A stretch of DNA of 64,000 nt from Eutrigla gurnardus (taxonomy: Eukaryota > Chordata > Actinopteri > Perciformes > Triglidae). A model generated the notes under the pieces. It did not search any database, had not been told where the DNA came from, and worked only from the letters and a program-made list of their open reading frames with translations. Below are positions 1-10,839 of this stretch, one piece after another (positions within the stretch are counted from its first letter, which is position 1; every line of letters begins with the position of its first letter). The DNA lies in the NCBI GenBank assembly GCA_963514095.1, contig OY741267.1, positions 6,974,048 through 7,038,047 of the forward strand. The letters are read 5' to 3'. The position numbers and the translations under genes were made by a program.

Positions 1-51
1 TGTGTGGTCATCATGTGAGTGCTCACTATCATTTTGTGTTTCTCATTGTAG

Positions 52-1161
52 GTGGGAATAAGCGAAGGCATCAACTGAGAAGAAAGATTGCTGTTGAGAA
101 GAAAGCCCTGGAAGTTGCCATCAATGCCCACAATGCTACTGTGGGGGAAGTTGAAAAACTCCCTCCTCCCAATGAGCTCCTGGCTGTGGACAACTACTCC
201 TGGCCATGGGAATGTAAGTACTTCCTCTGAAATGCAATGAATACAAATTGTTTGATGCACATCTGAATGTACATATGAAATCTGATGTAAAAAATGTAAA
301 GACACTGGGCAATATGCCAAAAAAAAAAGAATGCCGTAATTTGTAAATGGCTGTGATCGAACTCCTTTCGCAAAGCGCTGGGGTTCCTCCTAGTCCTTTC
401 AGGGTTTATTTCTCTATTGTAGTAGTACACCCACAGCAGTAAGCAGTTTAGGACAGGGTTGTTTATGAGTTGGTTCGCTGTTTGTGGATAAATAAGACAG
501 AGCATGATCATCATTATCACCTGTTACTAGTGAACATGTTTACCAGTGGAATGATCCCAACAGGTGGTTTGGAGTTGACAAAAATGTATGATGTGGAAAG
601 GGTCAAGCATGCCAAATATTTCCTGTCCCAATATTTTTATAGGAGGTTGTAAGATAACACTTTGATGTAATGTATTGCAGGTCATGGTGATATGGTGCAG
701 AAAAAAACGGTTTTTGACAAGGTAATGCTGCTGGCTAGACTGAAAGAAGAAGAAGTTATTGTGGTTCGTGAAGTCAAGCAGCACATGGAGTACATGAGGA
801 GTGTTGCTGGACTGATTGAAGAGCTTACCTCTCAGCTAACTGAAGACACCAACAGGAAATGTAAGGACAATAAAAAGTTTGTCTTTTTCTTCAATTTGCT
901 TCTCTGGTAACCACTTGGCTTATTTCTTCTTCTTTTTTTAATGTCACATTCTCAGGCAGTACAGAGGGATTAATGGAGAACGGACGTGAGGGACTACTCT
1001 GTGTGCTGAAGAGAAGATTGTGTGAAGTTCAAGCACAACTGGCCACAGCACGCACAACATACAGAAGTATTGTTGGACTGCAAACATTGTCTTTAGATGA
1101 CTTCTCTGAAGAGGAAGACTCAGAGAATACTTCCTCAACTGATGAGGAGTTTGGAGACTAG
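52..1161 (+). CDS. 3' end of a multi-exon gene, probable KDZ-type transposase C-terminus
   Basis: Three terminal exons at 52-213, 681-860 and 956-1161 (TAG stop). Each has an AG acceptor and GT donor, and the codon phases join exactly (1 nt + 2 nt at both junctions), so the spliced frame is open. The encoded end is charged and helical: a KRRHQLRRKI stretch, a PPNELL/YSWPWE motif, a KEEEVIVVREVKQH helix, and an acidic Ser/Glu/Asp tail. This pattern resembles, from memory, the C-terminus of KDZ (Kyakuja-Dileera-Zisupton) transposases, large DDE enzymes common in fish. The catalytic domain would lie left of the window, so the family call is inference. A SINE sits just after the stop, in the presumed 3' UTR. 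Confidence 0.5.
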
Positions 1162-1210
1162 TTATTGTATTGAGATGATATGTATGACTGTGAAGATGTC
1201 TTCACAGTGT

Positions 1211-1566
1211 CCATCCATCCATCCATTTTCTACCGCTTATCCTGCATTCAGGGTCGCGGGGGGGCTGGAGCCGATCCCAGCTGTCATTGGGTGAAGGCAG
1301 GGTACACCCTGGACAGGATGCCAGTCTATCAACATGTAGAGACAGACAACCATTCACTCTCACATTCACACCTACGGGACATTTAGAGTCACCAATGAAC
1401 CTATCCCCATCCTGCATGTCTTTGGACTGTGGGAGGAAGCCGGAGAACCCGGAGAGAACCCACGCTCACACGGGGAGAACATGCAAACTCCACACAGAAG
1501 GAGTTTAACCCGCGACCCTCTCGCTGTGAGGCGACAGTGCTACCCACTACACCACCGTGGAGCCCT
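1211..1566 (-). repeat. SINE-like element with an RTE/Rex3-type (CATC)n tail
   Basis: About 356 bp flanked by a perfect 14-bp duplication, TGTCTTCACAGTGT, at 1197-1210 and 1567-1580. The left end is a run of CATC followed by TTTTCTACCGCTTATCC and GGGTCGCGGG, matching the reverse complement of the 3' end of the Rex3 element at 44331-44381. The element therefore lies on the minus strand with its 3' tail at low coordinates. The body (CCGGAGAACCCGGAGAGAAC, CATGCAAACTCCACAC) is the widespread fish SINE type related to 'mermaid' elements (family name from memory). Inference: mobilised by Rex3/RTE reverse transcriptase. Confidence 0.75.
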
Positions 1567-1580
1567 TGTCTTCACAGTGT

Positions 1581-3078
1581 GTTGAACCCAAACATCAGTG
1601 CTGTAATAACTTCTATGTGAAACCTGAGGCTATTTTACTGCTGTTGTAAGATGTCTTTGTGTTTAAAGCATGTATTGCAAATTCCTCTGAAGCTGTAAAA
1701 ATCCATTGTGTTAGCCCATTAGCCTGGTGATTCACAACTGTCAAACATGACAAATTACCTTGTTCTTTTTTCTATCATTACATTTTCGAAATTTATTTTG
1801 CATCCCTACATAGCTTCACTGCAGTTGTGTATCGTTACATACCTCCTGCTGTTCACATATTGCATTGTTACTCTTTCTAACTGTGCTATTCCAGCTTGTG
1901 TTTCCACATGTTAGTATATTAATACTCTCTCACACTCACTAACACACTCACACACACCTTCTCTATCTGAAGATATATAGTCTTTATTTTGAAGAGGGCA
2001 TCTCTTAGCTCTAGAAAGCCGACTTTGTTGATTTCACCCAGTAAAGTGAATTGTTGTTTCAACTACAGTCATGTCTCAATTGTTTGTTGTTCATTTAAGT
2101 TAGTTTCCTGTTTTGTCCCATTGTGTGAGTTGTTCCTTTCAGGTAAGTCTGTAGTAAGCATTAGGCCTATACTCTAAGGTCTTGAATGAATAACAAATGA
2201 AACAAATAAATTTAACCAATAGTCTATAGGTCTATCATATGCTGTTATCTAAGTAGATTTTTTTCTCTGTTCATGCTCTTATGGAGAGACTTGCAGGATG
2301 GCAACGAAGCAAGGCAGATTGTGTGATTGTTACATTTTTGCCTATGTTTTGTTTTGTGTCCCAATCACGTCACTCTCAAGGTTCCTGTCGGGAGAACAAA
2401 AACGACGGGCAGTGGAAAATAAAGTATCTCTTGTCTTAAAGATATTTGTGTTTTATTATGCAGCACTACATACAAATATGTCGGGTTTAATAATCACGCC
2501 TTCAGTTATGAAAATTAAATGTGTCTTATTTTTTTTTATTTACATTTTTGATTGCGGACATTGGCCGTTACTATTGAGATGAGGACAGCAGAGCAGTTGG
2601 CGCACTGGTCTCCTGTTTTAGTTCAGATATATTCATTAAACAAACATTGTTGTCTTTTCTTAGCATAGATCATATACATGCAGTATAATTACTTATTAGA
2701 CAGTGTGTGGTATTTGATATATTGGGTAGATATATGTTTTCACTACCCCGGCACAACTACAATGGGGTGCCAGGCAAACACATTTTTGGCATCAGACTTT
2801 AAATATTGGCTTATTCAACCCCCCACCACTTGGTGACTATGCTCACATTATGTTATAGCCCATGTCAACACCTTTCTACAACAGTTGGTCTTATCTATAA
2901 CCCTTTTTGTCCCATAATATAAGCCTTCAAAATATTCCCTGAGTTTAAGGTTCAAAGGTCAATATCTCAAAGCCAGAATAATATAGAACCTTCAAATTGA
3001 TATATGTTACTCTCCAGGTCAAGACCTTTCCAGTGATGTTGCATGTGCCCTAACAGGCTAGGGTTCAGAGAGCATTAT

Positions 3079-3080
<2 letters not shown>
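1581..3080. other. AT-rich non-coding stretch
   Basis: No convincing gene, RNA gene or full mobile element was seen. Short open frames here have no recognisable motif and no matching splice structure. Confidence 0.4.
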
Positions 3081-3125
<45 letters not shown>

Positions 3126-3128
3126 TGT
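3081..3128. repeat. (GT)n microsatellite
   Basis: Nearly perfect GT dinucleotide run, slightly interrupted at its right end. Confidence 0.95.
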
Positions 3129-3664
3129 AAATAATGACCTAACAGTCATTCAAATCATTTCTACACAAACAATCTCCCAATACATCAAAGGAGACAAAGG
3201 TAGATTGACAACAAGGTAGACTGTTTGTTTAGTAAACCTGCAAAATGACTGCAGTGTGCTCGTCCAAACATTTCACAATCACAGATTATAATGTGCCTAA
3301 AAACAGAGAGTGGTCTTTGGGTTAGGCCTACTGTTTACTGCCGTAAATCAGCTATTTTTTTATTTTTTTTGCGGGCACATCCACAAGGTCGCATCTTCAC
3401 ACAGCCGTCTATGCTGCATCATTACGCGTCCATTGTACCATCTATGGCCAGTCCGTCACTGCCCGTGACCAACGCGGCAACAACAGTGGAGAAGTTTTAA
3501 TCAGGCCACGGACACCGGGACCCAGGTTGACCCCATGTTTGACAAGTGGAAATCCCGTTTTCGGTGCATTCATCTCTCGTGCTGCACTTGTCACTGTGTG
3601 TGATATTATGCGCTTATAAAGTGGCGGGTGATATATAAATCGATTTGCCCGGCATCGATTGACT

Positions 3665-3964
3665 TAGTTTCAGTACCGCAGTGGTGGACAGGTCCCGTTA
3701 AGAGCTTATTAAGAAGCTTCTTAGGGGGGATCTTAGTTCTCCTAAGAAGACAGTTAAGAACGCGTAGTTTCAGTACCGCAGTGGTGGACAGGTCCCGTTA
3801 AGAGCTTATTAAGAAGCTTCTTTGGGGGGATCTTAGTTCTCCTAAGAAGACAGTTAAGAACGCGTAGTTTCAGTACCGCAGTGGTGGACAGGTCCCGTTA
3901 AGAGCTTATTAAGAAGCTTCTTTGGGGGGATCTTAGTTCTCCTAAGAAGACAGTTAAGAACGCG
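3665..3964. repeat. Three tandem copies of a 100-bp unit
   Basis: Units begin with TAGTTTCAGTACCGCAG at 3665, 3765 and 3865, exactly 100 bp apart, and are nearly identical (one T/A difference in the TTCTTAGGGG/TTCTTTGGGG segment). Each unit holds partly self-complementary stretches (AAGCTTATT/AAGAAGCTT and CTTAG/CTAAG). No coding sense was found. Confidence 0.9.
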
Positions 3965-4079
3965 TATTTCTTTCAGCGTCTTTTGCACATGCGTTTCCAT
4001 TGTTTTCTATGTAGCCGCGCGCCTTGTGGGCGCAAAATCCGAAGCGACGCCGATGCGGCGCGCACGCGGTTCGACGCGC

Positions 4080-4256
4080 CTTTTTTCGTGCTGTCAGCAG
4101 AATGATTTTTAAGTCTATTCTAAATCCTATAGGAAGCCACTGAAGAGAAGGTAAAGTGGGAGAGATGTGCTCAGCATCACTCTGAGAGAGGATATTCCTA
4201 GTCTTTATACTAGCTATAGTTATACTGCGCAGGTGAAAGAAGGCAGTCCTAGTCAC
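4080..4256 (-). pseudogene. Relic of an L2-like LINE reverse transcriptase C-terminal region
   Basis: Read on the minus strand, this gives an AFFHLRSI...ILSQSDAEH segment followed directly by HISPTLPSLQWLPIGFRIDL. These two motifs belong to the C-terminal part of L2/Rex1-type LINE ORF2 but are normally separated, so the fragment carries an internal deletion. It is independent of the L2-like fragment at 6021-6370. Confidence 0.6.
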
Positions 4257-4326
4257 ATGCTTTATGTGGGAGCTGAAGGAAAGGTACAGGTAAAAAATGA
4301 CTCCAAGGTTCCTCGCAACAGTGGAG

Positions 4327-4335
4327 CGCGCTCCT

Positions 4336-4367
<32 letters not shown>

Positions 4368-4383
4368 CGCGCTCCTATTTACT
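4327..4383 (-). mobile_element. Poly(T)-only insertion flanked by a 16-bp target-site duplication
   Basis: The 16-mer CGCGCTCCTATTTACT occurs at 4327-4342 and again at 4368-4383. Between the copies lie only 25 T residues (4343-4367). This is the footprint expected of target-primed reverse transcription that copied nothing but a poly(A) tail, in antisense orientation. Confidence 0.8.
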
Positions 4384-5175
4384 AAACGTAACAGTGTCAC
4401 GAAAGTGGCATCACGTTTTTACGTGTGGGCAACGTAGCCGCGGGAGGTCGCTGATTGACATGTGGGTTGCCCTATCACAGAAGCACAGTGGTCAGCAGAT
4501 TGACAAGTGAGTGAGGGAGGTGTTCCGCTCTCCGCCACGAGTCACGACAATTCATATCGTGCATTCTAAAGGTAGGTAATGAACACGTAGCCTACTATTG
4601 ATATCAACATATGCTGACGGAACCTGAATAAGAACGATAATTAGCGCTGTCTAAGCCAATATTCATTAATTATTTACCATGATTTTATAGGGATGTGTCC
4701 AATGATATCGGGGTTTATCCAGCATTAGCTATAGGCCCTATTTGCCACCGAATTAAACGTTAGCTGTAGTTGGCCGCAATGTGCTAACCAGGTCAAAATG
4801 ATAAGTTGAAAACTGATTCCAAATTCACATGTCACTGCAGCCGAATCAAAACGAGATAGGAGCTACAGTAAGACAAGTGGTAAAATCATACAAAAACAAA
4901 TAACGAGATACCTAGATGAAAACAGAAATCAACTAGGAGCTAGTGTATAGGAGACTATGTGATATGGGTTATTGTTGCATAGAATCAGTATTTGCTGCAA
5001 AGCAGTTAATTGGATGTGATGCTGTGAACACCATTGAAACAGTGCTACATGAAGTGTTAATGTCTGACATGACTGATAATGCTGAAGTAGGCCAAATTGT
5101 GATAACATTTAATAACCAAAATGACAAAGGAACTGCATTATTTAACTGTTGATTGTTTTATCCATTAGTTTCAAG
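4384..5175. other. Non-coding stretch upstream of the seven-exon gene
   Basis: Possible promoter or 5' UTR of the gene starting at 5176. No TATA box or CpG island is obvious. A short open frame at about 4943-5152 ends before the ATG and has no recognisable motif. Confidence 0.35.
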
Positions 5176-8100
5176 ATGCCAAGAGGGTCAACCACAACAA
5201 CATGTGTCAGCTGCAAAGCAGCAATTGGTGTTGCCACTAAGACGTGCAAATACTGCCAGTCAGTGCAACCGAAAAAACAAAGACTGGCAAAAAAACTGAT
5301 GAAATTTGAGGCAAGGAAGGAGATGTGGTTGAAAAACCAAAAAAAAAACCAAACCACCTCTCATGTAATGGATGAGGCGTCTGTCTTGGTATGTGTTTAA
5401 CTTCTGTAGTTATTATTTACATAATTCCAGCCACAATGTTTCAGACATTTATAATTGTTTAGATTTTGTATACATTATATAATATATTTCTTTATTTTCA
5501 GGTCGAAAAGTTAAACACGTTAGGATGCAAGGCAATTGTCTTTTTTGCAAAGCAAAAGAAGAAATCAAACACCTGGTCTGCACAAGTCCTCCACCCCAAA
5601 TGGCAGCTGTCAGACCAGAGTGAGAAATGCCTTGACAGAATGAAGGCCCTCTATGAGGTCTTCATTTTTGGTAAGTGTGTGTGATTATTTAAAATCTTAC
5701 TTCACAGTCAACATACAAAGAAATGTGGCACAGAGACAACAATTACAGTTGTGAATTTTCTTGGTACAGCTGTCACAGGGCAAACCGCAGTGGGCCAAAA
5801 ATAGCTATTCACCTGTTGCTTCATCAAATTTGGTCTTCACTTTATCTAATAGGTGTTTCTTTTAGAGCTACGTCAATTAATTGATATTTCATATGATTAA
5901 TCAAGAATAATAATAATAATGATAATAATAAATGTTAAAGATCTCAAAGTGCTACAAAGTTAAAAGCAAAGTAAAAATGCACACACAATAAAAACTAAAT
6001 TAGTGTCATATATATTAGTGTTAGCAGTCATAGGCCTTTCTGAATAGAAAGGTTTTCAGGCCTGTTTTAAAAGAGTCCAGGCTCTGGGTAGCCCTCAGCT
6101 GGATTGGGAGGCTGTTCCATAGGCGTGGTGCAGCTGAGCAGAAAGCTCGGTCTCCCATGGTGGAAAGCCTGGTGCTGGGGACTGGGAGGAGCAGGGTGTT
6201 TGTGGATCTGAGGGTACGGGCGGAGAATTGTAAGGAGATGAGTTCTTGAAGGTAGATAGGTGCATGTCCATAGATGCATTTGTGAGTGAGCAGCAGGATT
6301 TTGTAGTTGATCCGGAATGAAACAGGGAGCCAGTGCAGTGATTGAAGGATGGGGGTGATATGCTCATGTTTACGGGCAAAAACTGGTCAGCCTTTTTAAA
6401 CATTTTCCGATGCTTTATGGACCTAACAATTAATCGATTCACTGAAAAAAATAGTCAACAGATTATGAAAATAACCGTTGTTCACAGAGCTAGTTCCTTT
6501 TACTAATCAGTGAGCCAGATAGCTCACTGATTGTCTGCCATACATAGCAAAGGAGTCAACAGCAAGAGGCATTGCTCAACTCATCTTCAAGAAACTATAA
6601 ACACATATCTCCACTTCACATGATGTAATGAGATCCTACATTTTGCATCACAGTACAAAATCAGCCTGACCTTGCCTCAGTTTTACAGAGAGCATAGAGT
6701 CCATAGGTCAGCATTTATGGACAGAAGAATACATTTCCTAATGGAGCACACTCACTGCTAGAAAAAGGGGACATTTTTTCCTATAACATGAGTTTAATAA
6801 TTTCCTCTTTTGTACCATTGAGGTTGTACTAACCAGCAGCCCACCACCAGTCCTCCTCTCATCCAGCCCACCACCAGTCCTCCTCTCATCCAGGCCACCA
6901 CCAGTCCTCCTCTCATCCAGGCCACCACCAGTCCTCCTCTCATCCAGGCCACCACCAGTCCTCCTCTCATCCATTCCACCTCCAGTCCTCCTCTCATCCA
7001 GTCCACCATCCAGACCACCACCAGTCCTCCTCTCATCCAGCCCACCACCAGTCCTCCTCTCATCCAGCCCACCACCAGTCCTCCTCCCATCCAGGCCACC
7101 ACCAGTCCTCCTCCCATCCAGCCCACCATCCAGACCACCACCAGTCCTCCCACAGAACTACCTCAGCAGAAAGGTGGTAAGTTCTGCTGATATTTTCAAA
7201 TAGCATACAAATCATGATTCAGTTACTAGTCATGTTTCTTTTTCATATCTTATTTAATCATGGTATACATGATAACCATATTAAACATTTAATCTGCCTC
7301 TCCTTCTTAAACTCCTGAAATAATACTCAAAATGAAGAAATGTATTTAAATTTAGAAAAGACAAATACAAATGACTGATTAGAGTGAGGTGACTTCTGAG
7401 GTGTTATACCAGTAACTACTGTAATATGTATGTCTGGATTACTTGCCTTTTAATTATTACTAAAGGGAAATATAATGTTTCAAAATTCTGACAGGCTGAT
7501 TGACAGATGCTTAATCAAAAACAAACTTTCGGCAAGTGAATTAGTGAGGGGGTATAGGCCACGTGCCACCAGAACAGCTTCAATCTATGTAGGAACTGAT
7601 GATGATGGAGAGCACAGTTGCACATCCAAAGTCTGCTGTAGGTGTTTGGGGCCTCCTTTTTAGCTGTATAGAATTCACTTGAGTCTACTGTGTATTTGGA
7701 CAAACTCAGTATGTGCACACACGTCAAAATACATGGCCGTAACAATTCACGTCCTACACTGGTTTGTGTTAATAAATGATGACTCAGCAAGTTTTCATAT
7801 TGTGTGGGGAGAGTGAATTTATGTCATCACAATCAGTTTCTTATTTCTCAGTTTGTTTATATGTGTTTATACATTTATAAATTAGGCCCCTGGTGATCAT
7901 ACAAACCCCTATTCCTATATTCAATGAATATACAACAAAGACAAGATATTTAATAAAGAAGGACAACCTCCGCGCTTCACCTGACAGACTGGATTGCAGA
8001 CTGGTGCGTCTCAGGGCAGGAGACAGATGAGTAATAGGTGAGGAAAGGATGCTGGAGCACACGGTGGACGATGCTGGAGCACATGGTGGACAAGTCTTCT

Positions 8101-10839
8101 TCAGAGCAAGCTTACTCTTCTTACTCTGAAGAAGACTCCACGGTGAAACGTCAGCAACTGCACCTTAATAAATTGCTTAAACTGACCGTGTGCTACAACA
8201 TCCTTTCCTCACCTATTACAAGATCTGAGAGGTCCTTTTCTTCTTTGCCCCGAGGCACACAACGTCCATGATTTCCAAAAACTATTTTAAATGTGGACAG
8301 TACTTGTAGCACTTGTAGTAGCGACAAACTGTGTTAACTGACAAACGTTTTCCAAGGTGTTCCTGAGCCCATGTGGTAATATCTGTTACAGCAGTGATTC
8401 CCACTGGCACATAGCATTCCCAGAAGGCTCGGTCATTCACAACCAAGGATGACTTGCTTGTGAATGAATTTTTTTTATGCCCATGATCATGACACTCAGG
8501 TGTTTCCAATGAACCTGTTCACCTGTTGATTGTTCCAAACATTCCCATCTTGACCCTGTCAAGATGGAGCATGAAGATTAAATGTCTTGTCTTTGTAGTG
8601 TGTTAAATTTAATATAGGTTGATAATGATTTGAAAATTGTTGTATTATGTTTTTATTTTTGTTTTACAATTGTCCCAGCTTCATTGGAATTCGGGTTTGT
8701 AAAACCCATTGAATCCAATTGACAGAATCTTCATACATACTCATTCAATGAGACCCTGTGCCCTGTGAACTGAAGCATTATCAGTCTGGGAGACACTACT
8801 CCCATCAGTAGTGAAATTATAGGATGTAGGTAATCTGTGTGGGAGGAACTACATTCATTGTTTTTCCCCTCATCTTTCAGGCTTTTCCTTCAATTGGTCA
8901 CCTGTTTGTACATCTTGTAGTCTATAATCCTTGGTAAAGCAAAAAAAGTGACCATACAACATATGGTTAAACAATTTCCAAGTATTTCAATGAGTGAATG
9001 AGCAAAAGATTACAATCTATAATTTTTCAATTGTAATGTGACATTTTATATTTGTTATTGGGATAGAGGTATTTTATTCATTCATAACCGCTCTTAACTG
9101 ATACATTTCCTTAATCTCAACAGATATGTCTGCAAAGAAAAAAAACAGGCAGAACAATTCTTCAGCCTCAGCAGACGCGCCCTCTACAAGGAGGAAACTG
9201 AGGGGGGAAAAAACACCCAAAGGTTATAAAGCTTTCCTAGATTTGCATGTCACCTTTTCAAATCAAACTTCAAATACAGTGATTATTTTGCCTTTGCCAG
9301 ATATACATAAGTCATACATATCTGTCTAAGCGGCTGAAGAGGAAGGAAGGAAGGATACATATCTGTCTGTCATATTAGTCTGTCAAAATTGTCTGTCTGT
9401 CATATTAAATCATCTGTCGGTCATATAAGTCTGTTAAAATCGTTTTAATACTTTTTTTTTTTTGCTCTTTCAGAATGTAACCATGGGATCCTAGAAGGGG
9501 AAGCTCAGCCTTACTACCCAGTGAAGAGGGTGATCCGATGCAAAACGCTGAAGGTTAGCTTTACTATGATTAAAAGTCCTAAATATACTCAGTGGATTTG
9601 CAAGCACCCCGACTTGAAACCCCTTAACCCCCCAATTTTGATGTTTTTTTCAGGGGATCCAAGTGGAGCTGGTGGAGTGGGAGCCCTGTTCACTCTGGTA
9701 TGTACAATTTATTTATAGTTTTGATTGGAATAGCCTAATTCTTAGTACTTTAAAACTTCAAGTAATAGCCTTGGCGGCTGTGGCTTAGTGTGTTTGGGCA
9801 AGGCACTGAACCCACACTTGTCCCCTAATGTGTCATTGGGTGTGTGAATGCGTGCGAATGGTTAGTCTCGGAAGCCTGTCTGCGAACAGTGCTGTATGAG
9901 AACGTGTGTGTCAAAGGGTGAATGTGATGAACATTGTAAAGGCACTTCGAGTGGTCCCAGAGACTATAAAGTGCTTCAGCCACTTACTGTAACTCAACAG
10001 GGCTGTATTTGGGATGTGGCTTACCTTTAATTTATTTTGTGCAAAACTCTTGCTCAAATCTAAATGAATTATAATTGGGTGCCTGTGGGTACCATGAGAT
10101 TAACTGAACAGATTAATTGTTTAGAGTTGAAACTGAAAAATGATGTGTAGCATGCTGCCTAAAGATTACAGTTATCATACATGCTAAGCAGCACAAGGGA
10201 GCGGAGTTCCACTATGCCAAGCAGCTAACTGAGACTGAGTTTAATTTATCAAAATGTGCTATCACATCAGGCCAGTTCATGTTTTACAGTATTTGTGTAT
10301 TTTATCAGTTATGTGGTGCTTAAGGCAGATAAACCTGACTGCCATAATGGAAAGATAAATGTTAGACATAACGAATCAGTTCATTTTAATCAATCTCTCA
10401 TTTATTCTGAGCAAAGATGTCCTTTATGTTGACATTGGGATGCTAAAGTAACACACAATGGTGAAAGGCATTTACAAAAGTCCAAAGACTTGGGAGGTCT
10501 TTCATGACAAAATGTTCAATATTATTATTGAACAGGTCTTTTACAATGGATACCTAGTAATTTCAAATAAATGGCTACACAGTAGGTAATGCATATACAA
10601 ACCTTAACCAAAATATTACCATGGGCATGTAATTTACTGTTATCAGGTTACTGTAAGTTTATAAATCTACTGAATGAAGGGGGTGGCTTGCTGTTCCTCA
10701 TTGCACTTAATCTTGTCATGTTTTGAATTTCATTCATGGCTGATGTAAAGACCTAAATGAATAACAATCTTTTTTTTATTACAGTGGGAAAACTTGGCCG
10801 CCACAGTGGGTGACAAAGGAGAGCGCCAACGGCAATTAA
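5176..10839 (+). CDS. Seven-exon gene of unknown function: paired CxxC, nine-residue repeats, chromodomain-like end
   Basis: Exons at 5176-5388, 5502-5670, 6823-7176, 9124-9222, 9474-9553, 9654-9697 and 10785-10839 (TAA). All introns are GT-AG and every junction keeps phase, giving 338 codons including the stop. Residues 1-71 begin MPRGSTTTTC and contain CVSC and CKYC, a zinc-ribbon-like pair. Exon 2 is Lys-rich (VEKLNTLGCKAIVFF). Exon 3 encodes about 11 repeats of a TTSPPLIQ-type unit. The last exons spell HGILEGEAQPYYPVKRVI, then GIQVELVEWEP and TWPPQWV, the spacing and aromatic pattern of a chromodomain. The gene lies on the same strand as the probable KDZ transposase end at 52-1161, so it may be a transposon accessory gene; a host gene is possible. 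The exon 2-3 intron contains an L2 relic. Function unknown. Confidence 0.65.
5971..6370 (-). pseudogene. L2-like LINE 3' fragment (C-terminus of ORF2)
   Basis: The minus strand reads HITPILQSLHWLPVSFRINY, then KILLLTHKCIYGHAP, RTLRSTN, and GDRAFCSAAPRLWNSLP ending FKTGLKTFLFRKAYDC at a TAA (6021-6023). This is the highly recognisable C-terminal region of L2/Rex1-type LINE ORF2. It is 5'-truncated and lies inside the second intron of the gene at 5176-10839, antisense to it. Confidence 0.8.
6838..7150. repeat. 27-bp minisatellite inside coding exon 3
   Basis: About 11 copies of a CCACCACCAGTCCTCCTCTC-type unit (27 bp, nine codons) with shorter variants. Because the unit is a multiple of three the frame stays open, and copy-number change would only lengthen or shorten the encoded TTSPPLIQ tract. 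Confidence 0.9.
8027..8219. repeat. Imperfect inverted repeat
   Basis: TAATAGGTGAGGAAAGGATG followed by CTGGAGCACACGGT at the left pairs with ACCGTGTGCTACAACATCC...CCTCACCTATTA at the right. The centre (AGTCTTCTTCAGAG...CTGAAGAAGACT) is a second hairpin. Could be a small foldback/MITE. Confidence 0.6.
8282..8509 (-). pseudogene. Possible Tc1-like transposase N-terminal fragment
   Basis: On the minus strand a 75-residue frame contains ITTWAQEHLGKRLSVNTVCR, resembling the second helix-turn-helix of Tc1-like transposases (WxxxHxxxxLSVNTVRR pattern, from memory). No catalytic DDE region follows. A degraded fragment at best. Confidence 0.4.
9770..9995. repeat. Dispersed fish repeat (MITE-like)
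   Basis: Contains GGGCAAGGCACTGAACCC, then CACTTCGAGTGGTCC and ACTATAAAGTGCT, a pattern recalled from common non-autonomous fish elements. It lies in intron 6 of the seven-exon gene. Boundaries are approximate. Confidence 0.4.

Larger units (their letters stand above)
7177..9123. other. Intron 3 of the seven-exon gene, with repeat debris
   Basis: Holds an inverted repeat (8027-8219) and a Tc1-like relic (8282-8509). The remainder is AT-rich with nothing recognisable. Confidence 0.5.

Noticed and set aside
3665..3964. CRISPR-like array
   Set aside because: Contiguous 100-bp repeats with no unique spacers, in a vertebrate genome; same reasoning for 55107-55251 and 13015-13240.
6738..7153. Minus-strand Gly/Arg-rich repeat proteins (DERRTGGGL and GGLVVVWM)
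   Set aside because: Shadows of the 27-bp coding repeat read on the wrong strand; the plus-strand frame joins in phase to six other exons.
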